The position numbers were made by a program, and so were the translations under genes. This document shows, in pieces, positions 58,308-64,000 of a stretch of 64,000 bases of DNA (within the stretch, counting starts at the first letter, position 1; each line of letters starts with the position of its first letter). A model generated the notes under the pieces. That model ran no database searches, was not told the origin of the DNA, and saw nothing but the letters and a program-made list of their open reading frames with translations. Origin of the DNA: Combretum micranthum (lineage: Eukaryota; Streptophyta; Magnoliopsida; Myrtales; Combretaceae); assembly GCA_024138025.1 (NCBI GenBank), contig JAMXBD010001198.1, forward strand, positions 186,001 to 250,000, given 5' to 3'.

Positions 58308-58737
58308 CAATGTTGTCAAAACTAGACCAAAGTTTGACTCAGATATGCTAGAGGGTTAGAGGTTGATGGGTCGAACCGGCTTCAACCGAGGTCGAACTAG
58401 GGTAATAAAAAAGTAAAAATATAAGGGATAATTTAATTATAATAGATAAATATATATGAAATCACTCAATTAAATCTATATTTGAATCAAAATCATCAAT
58501 TAATTATTAGATCATGAAGACATAATGATAATATTTTATGAATTCATAATATAGTATGTATGCATATTTAAATTTCATTTTTTTGTTTTTCTATCTGTTC
58601 AGGTCGCTAGGTTCAACTCGTTCTGACCACACGTTAACCCGGTTCAATGCAAATGGGTAAATTGAGTGGACGCCTTTATGGCCGGTTCCGATTGAACCGA
58701 GTTGAATCGATCAAGTCGGTCCAGATTTGACAACATT
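58308..58737. mobile_element. Mutator-type MITE, 430 bp
   Basis: Starts CAATGTTGTCAAAAC and ends GATTTGACAACATT, so the ends are inverted repeats of about 12 bp. It is flanked by AGGTTTTCT at 58299-58307 and again at 58738-58746, a perfect 9-bp target duplication, the length typical of Mutator elements. Subterminal stretches (GAACCGG, CAACCGAG and complements) extend the inverted similarity. No coding capacity. Confidence 0.85.
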
Positions 58738-58746
58738 AGGTTTTCT

Positions 58747-59585
58747 TAATAAAACACATACACCATAAAGAAAAGCCTTTGATGGGCCAAGATTCACAAA
58801 GAAACCCATCTTGATTTCCATTTTAAAAGGGAACCAATTGTTTCAGAACAACTTCAATAATCATACTTTATAAATTCCTCTGTATAGTGTTTAGTTGCAA
58901 GAACTAGATAGGAGAAGTGGGATTGGACACTATAGTATAAGAAATACTGGATAATATAATTCTCTTGTACCATATTTGATACGCATGGTATAGGATAATA
59001 TTGGACAAATTTGTTATTAAGAGATCTTATTTTTATCTAGTTTCAATATTTTTTTATACCATGAAATATAAGAGACAAAAAATTTAAATTTCGTTCAGTC
59101 CTATGGAAAAAGTTTTATCTAGTCATATATACATTTTGTAAACCAAATATGATATAATAACTTTGTCTAATCCAGTATTATAAAAATTTATGTAACTAAA
59201 CACTATCCTAGTCTCACTTTATTTGAAGAAAAAAATTTGTGAAATACACTTTTATATGCCATAATTATGTCTTAATTTTACTTTACTAATATTAGAGAGA
59301 TTCAATGCTTCACAACTTTCTCACTTGTTATTTGTTTATGTGAGCTTGTTGAGATGCATGTTTTTCTCTCAACACATTTTTTAATTTACATGTCATTTCT
59401 CTTGAGCAATATGTAGGATGATAATTATGCAGCATGCATATGGTCCTTGCAATCGAATTCTTACACCAAATAATTCAATCATGATATTTTTAAAATTAAT
59501 TTATAAAAATTTTAATTTATAAGTTTTTTTAATTACTTCTTCTTTTCTTTTCTTTTCCTCTTGAAGGATTGGACCCTCTTAAGAA
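58747..59585. other. AT-rich intergenic DNA
   Basis: Nothing recognised. Confidence 0.45.
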
Positions 59586-59589
59586 TAAA

Positions 59590-59830
59590 GTTCAACTACT
59601 TTTTAGATAATCGAGGAAGCAGGTGATATAGATTCCCAGTTCCATACCCTGCCGTGGCCATTGGACGCGGACGAGATGCTGAACCAGGAAAGAAAACAAA
59701 GCAGAAGAGAATACGACAACGTAACTCTTATCTTTAGGATTAAGCCGCAGACAAAAAAGCTGGTTTAGGATATCAAGGTCGTCGGATCTCATGCCGCCTA
59801 GGAACTTTCTATGATTTGACTCTGCCTACG
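59590..59830 (-). other. Less AT-rich segment, possible worn exon
   Basis: The base composition is visibly more balanced than its surroundings. The minus strand has a 66-codon frame starting MRSDDLDILNQLFCLRLNPK and, in another frame, a short MATAGYGTGNLYHLL before a stop. No domain, no clear splice sites. It might be a 5' exon or promoter-proximal piece of a host gene, or chance. Confidence 0.2.
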
Positions 59831-60711
59831 TTACTCTGATGAAAATGAAATGACACGAGGTCATGGACTCATGGGTTGGGTCGGGTTGGGAATAAATATA
59901 TCAAAAAAAGTTGACATCTTCTACCGAATAAATAAATAATAGGGAAAATGCACATAAATGACCCTATACCCCTCTTTGCGATCTACCAAAGAAAAACGTT
60001 TGTGCTATGCCGTATTTAAGATGATATATATGTTAAAAATTATTTATTAATATAATTAGTTGAAATATTGATGCATGTTAATTAAATTCTATACATTTTT
60101 CATATCATTAAATTCTATATATACTATCTATGTAAAAAAATATTTAGTCTAATTAATTGTGCCAAGAATATCAGGTAAAGATGGTCTACACATCACGACA
60201 CAACCCTAAATATATTAAATGAAAATGTTAGTAAATGTTAAGTCACTTATTAAATGCCAAATTAAAGATGGTAAAAAAAAAAAAGGAATTATCAAATAAG
60301 AAACCCCTCATCCTTTAATGTAAATTTGCCGAACTTGGACCCGGTACTTAGTAGAATAACTAACTAAATAAAATAGATTACTTAATTTGCTATTTTAGAA
60401 ATATATGTTTTTATAAGATCATTCTAATGATTTCCATATACAATATTACAATGTTGAAACTTTAAAACGCATAGCTTTTCATGCCTATACACCTTAATCC
60501 CATTTTGTCATCCTCTCGTACTTCTCCTAATTAATTTTACTAGATCATTAAAATAATTTGCTAATGTAACTTTGTAGTGTAATTCTTTTTTAAAAATATA
60601 TTATATTCAACAATCATTAAAGATATAAAAAGACATCTTTGGCTTTAAATGGTAATTAAATACAATAAATTAATTCAACATTCTCCTTTGTGGCATCTAA
60701 GCTCTTTGTAA
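59831..60711. other. Intergenic DNA
   Basis: No gene is supported. 59942-60020 resembles a common plant repeat (AATGCACATAAATGACCC phrase). Confidence 0.4.
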
Positions 60712-62770
60712 CACCCTACATTGAAAGTATTAACAGCCCGCCTCTTGTCTTCATTAAAGATAAACACGCTAAGGCTCGGATTCTACTAAACCACAATTGA
60801 AACACAATATAACTCTAATATCTCACATTTAAGGATACTTTTAAAACATTTATGTCATAATAAAAATTTTTGAATAATTCAGTTGGCATAAACCCAACAC
60901 CCATTTATATCAAACTTAAAACATAAAACTATTCAAAACTCTAGAAGTCTTCAGATCTAGCTGACTCCAACTTTATGCATCTAATAATCAGCTGAAAAAT
61001 TTGCTTTGCTATCATCATCCCTATCATATATCAAATCAAAGACTATTGGATTATTAACTATCCTAAAACATAAAAGGAGTGAGCGCAAAACCCAGTATAC
61101 TAAACCACAATCATAGGCGCATGAGAAAATGGCATACAATCTACATGCAACATAGTAACATATGCAGCAATCACACATTATTATCTTTAACTAGCTAGGC
61201 AAACAATACGATTTAGAACCATTTACAATTAGCCATAAACCTAAAATAACTCACGACTCTATGGAAACAAATACGTATACATAAATACTTATCTATATAT
61301 TGGTGTTGGATACTCTCCACATACTCTGGGTGCCGTATTTGTACCACTTCTAAATTACTAGAATCATCTCTGTGCACAACTTCACTCAGGACAATGCTAC
61401 ACTGATCATTAGGGAGCCATCCTAGTAGCTTCGATAATCCGATCTACTAAACCCAGCCAAACACAATCGCAAACCATTTTAAAGTCATATATTATTAAGT
61501 TCATTTACAGATACTAAACATACAATCATAAACAGTGACTAAGGTAAGGACGTACCTGGTACAACGCTTGAAACTATTAATCTAACTTCACCAAAGACAC
61601 CTAAACACAAGTAACACCCACTCAAAATTGATTTCAAAAGGTTAACATACTCCTAAGGTCATCTAAACCCTTAAACTAATAATAACTACAACTATTCTAG
61701 GTTCAAACACACCTTTTTACTTAGATATAAGAGTACTATGAGATAGGGTAAGAGTTTAGGTGTTTAAAAAAAAAATAAAAAACATGGATTAAAAAAAGTT
61801 TACATAATCCCCCTGCTGGTCACCCTCGTGTATGGGGCATGATAGGCTCGAGAAGAAAAAATTTAACATAATGCCCTCGTCAAGCATATTATGGCAGGCC
61901 TGAGGGCCATCATGACCCTTGTCACGGTCGTGATGTGGGCGTGATGGCCATGACAGCTAAGTCACGACCATGATCGGCATGGACTCAATACACCCTAGAG
62001 ATCACGGCCTGTGTCACGGCCATGACTCTTGTCCATGCACCAACTTGATCCAAAACATGTGAAAAAGCCCCAAAACTCTTTTTATCTTAAATCATATAAA
62101 AACTCTATAAACATACATCTGAGAGCAAAATGCTTTTATAGCCACATTACCTGCAACAAATGACGTTTCCTTTTTCTTTCGCAAACAATCAACCACCACA
62201 AAACCAAAAGTTAGGGTTTCCTAATTCTCTCCCAAAGATGAATTCCTTCAATATCGACAAGAAAACTTAGAAAAGTCAACTCTTTTTTATTAATAAATGA
62301 TTGAAAAATGAGCAAACTTAACCTAAATATTTGTCATTTGATCTTCCTTGAAACAAGATACAAGCTTGATGGAGTTTAAGGGTTTGTCTTCTTCTTATAC
62401 TGTAAAAAGACACGTATTCTATTCTATTAGGTGGGGGAGGAAAAGAGTCATTTTACCATTTTATTATTATTTATATTAGGATGGATCATAAAACTTTCTT
62501 ATTTATCAACACATGACAACTTTGCCCTTTGCTATGATTTATTTATTTTTATATTACATTAAATCTATAAAACTATTTAAAAAAAAACAAATCAAATGGA
62601 TTTTCCTAAAAATTTAAACTGACTCCTATAAAATTGGGATAATCTTAGTAATAGGAACTAGGAAGTGTTAAGAATTTAAATTGTACTAGGAAAAGGTTTA
62701 CCTTCACGAACGTGGATTAGGGAAAACGAAACTATGTTGTAGATAATTTAAAGGATAGCTTTGAATTGTC
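60712..62770 (-). mobile_element. Degenerate LTR-like region
   Basis: Begins TAACACCCTA on the plus strand, with AAAAGGAGTGAGCGCAAAAC at 61070 in the place where copies A and B (10.2-19 kb) have an AGCTTAGTGAGTG tract. A CACGGCCATGAC/CACGACCATGA motif recurs at 61910-62030. On the minus strand ACAGTATAAGAAG near 62400 is TATA-like. No gag or pol. Family and ends uncertain. Confidence 0.4.
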
Positions 62771-64000
62771 CAATGATGCCCTTTTTTTATAGGCTATTTT
62801 AATAGAAATTACATGCGTTCTTTTTGAAAGTAATATTATTATTTTTTTAGCCATATTTTGAAAGTAATATTAAATAGTTTTCTCCAATCACAATTAAAAA
62901 AAAAATACATAAACATCTAAGATACTGAAAGAAGTATCTCTCACTTTAATATTATAAATTCAAATATCTATATTATTAAAGATTAATTTTTTTAACATTT
63001 AATATTATAGATAATAATATTAAAAAATTACTCATCTCAAACTAACTTCACCTTTCGACCAAAATAATAATAATAATAACTTCACCAATCCCATAAAAAA
63101 AGGATTCAAATTTTTTATCTATACATTTGTAACTACCAACAATAATTATTTTCCAATATATCAACTAAGACATGTTGTGTTGTATGGATATTTTTTGGGG
63201 AAATTGCAAAACATCACTCAACTTTAAGAGTAGTATGGATTGACCCCCTAACTTTGAAAGCGTGATTTTGATTTTGACTCCTTAAACTTTAATTCACCTG
63301 CATGGTTAAATACACGCCATATTTTTTGTTAAAACAAATAAAAAGGGTGCGGATTCACCTTATAAGCTTTTTATCTATGTTTAGATTTATCCTTTAAATT
63401 TTTATTTATATATAGATTCACCTCTCATTTGGTCTTCCAAAATAGTTAATTGTCCTTGAAAGTTTAAAGGGTAAACAACCAAACTTTGAAAGTTGGGGAT
63501 ATTGAAGTTTCTGATGTGAATTTTTAATTATCTCTAATTTTTTATAAAACAATTTACGAATAAAAAAAATTGTGCGGATAATAAATTATTCAATATAATT
63601 AATATTGTTAAACATCAGAGTGATGAATGTAGCATTGCCAGTAAGACCAATGCCACAAAGCGTTTAGAATTTTTCTAACTGTTAATAGGCACCGGAGTGT
63701 TGAAAAAGAAAATCCTAATGGAAAATCGAAAAAACGTAGGGAGACTATGTAATCGTGTTTTATGACAGCCAGGTGCATACAGTAGCATCATGCGCGCACT
63801 TTTTTAAGACGTGGAAATCGGAGCCACCAACTCGCTTTTCTTACTTACTGGACTTCCCATCCTTATTTTGTCTACTTTTTTCTTCCATTTAGTGAAGAAG
63901 CCAGGAATAATAAATTGATAATTATTGTAGTTGTACTGCTACTTTAATTTCCATCTTCTAGCCAGCTTGTTTACCACTAATTGATAATCCAAACACTAAA
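62771..64000. other. AT-rich DNA with one repeat-like stretch (63183-63480)
   Basis: 63183-63480 has the ATTGCAAAACATCACTCAAC / CTAACTTTGAAAG / ACTTTGAAAGTTGG phrasing of a widespread plant non-coding repeat. The rest shows nothing; no host promoter or gene start could be supported near the window edge. Confidence 0.35.

Noticed and set aside
60981..61178. 65-codon Cys/Tyr-rich minus-strand frame
   Set aside because: Within a degenerate LTR-like region; no signal peptide plus Cys spacing typical of a known small-protein family.
1..64000. tRNA, rRNA or organelle-derived genes
   Set aside because: No cloverleaf-like B-box context or conserved rRNA segment was noticed on either strand; short ones could have been missed without a covariance search.

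Overview
This window looks like nuclear DNA of a flowering plant, probably a eudicot. It is AT-rich, the introns are GT-AG, and almost all recognisable coding sequence is degraded transposable-element protein of plant type: MULE with plant mobile domain (PMD), TNP2/CACTA, chromovirus, Athila and Tat/Ogre-type LTR elements. I found no convincing intact host gene, no rRNA or tRNA gene and no CRISPR array. Clade names rest on recalled motifs, because no search could be run.

Layout. 1-3.6 kb: a decayed Mutator-like transposase runs into a four-exon PMD pseudogene. A GT-AG intron lies between them, so they may once have been one chimeric gene. About 400 bp downstream (4.0-4.1 kb) are three evenly spaced 27-bp palindromes. 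4.2-10.2 kb: mostly featureless AT-rich DNA with a second, unrelated palindrome array (8.47-8.76 kb). 10.2-19.0 kb: two head-to-tail copies of a long, degenerate LTR-like sequence on the minus strand. One copy is interrupted by a 1.4-kb solo LTR with its target duplication, and one contains a 1.4-kb internal tandem duplication that carries its promoter-like part. 20.2-21.3 kb: a large inverted repeat.

22.2-29.0 kb: a plus-strand CRM-like Ty3/gypsy element, broken inside gag by an Athila-type LTR. 29.1-31.5 kb: minus-strand retroelement leader and LTR remnants. 31.86-37.38 kb: a structurally complete but mutated chromovirus with two LTRs, PBS, PPT, gag-pol and chromodomain. 37.4-40.85 kb: 5' end of a minus-strand Athila-type element, from the same LTR family as the copy at 23.8 kb. 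40.85-42.7 kb: a Tat/Ogre-type LTR whose outer end cuts a CACTA (TNP2) transposase, which continues to 45.0 kb. 46.5-46.9 kb: a hAT-type MITE-like repeat.

49.01-57.68 kb: a complete minus-strand, apparently non-autonomous Tat-like LTR retrotransposon with a 5-bp target duplication, 670-bp LTRs, a tRNA-Arg-type PBS and one long gag frame broken by only four stops. No pol is visible. In place of pol it holds tandem repeats, an unknown sense-strand reading frame and an antisense PMD fragment. 58.3-58.7 kb: a MITE with a 9-bp duplication, as expected for Mutator. 60.7-62.8 kb: another degenerate LTR-like region.

The most interesting theme is the PMD. It occurs twice, once joined to a DNA transposase and once carried antisense inside a pol-less retrotransposon. 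The nested insertions give a relative order: CACTA, then the Ogre-like LTR, then the Athila-like LTR; separately, the CRM-like element came before its own Athila-like insertion.
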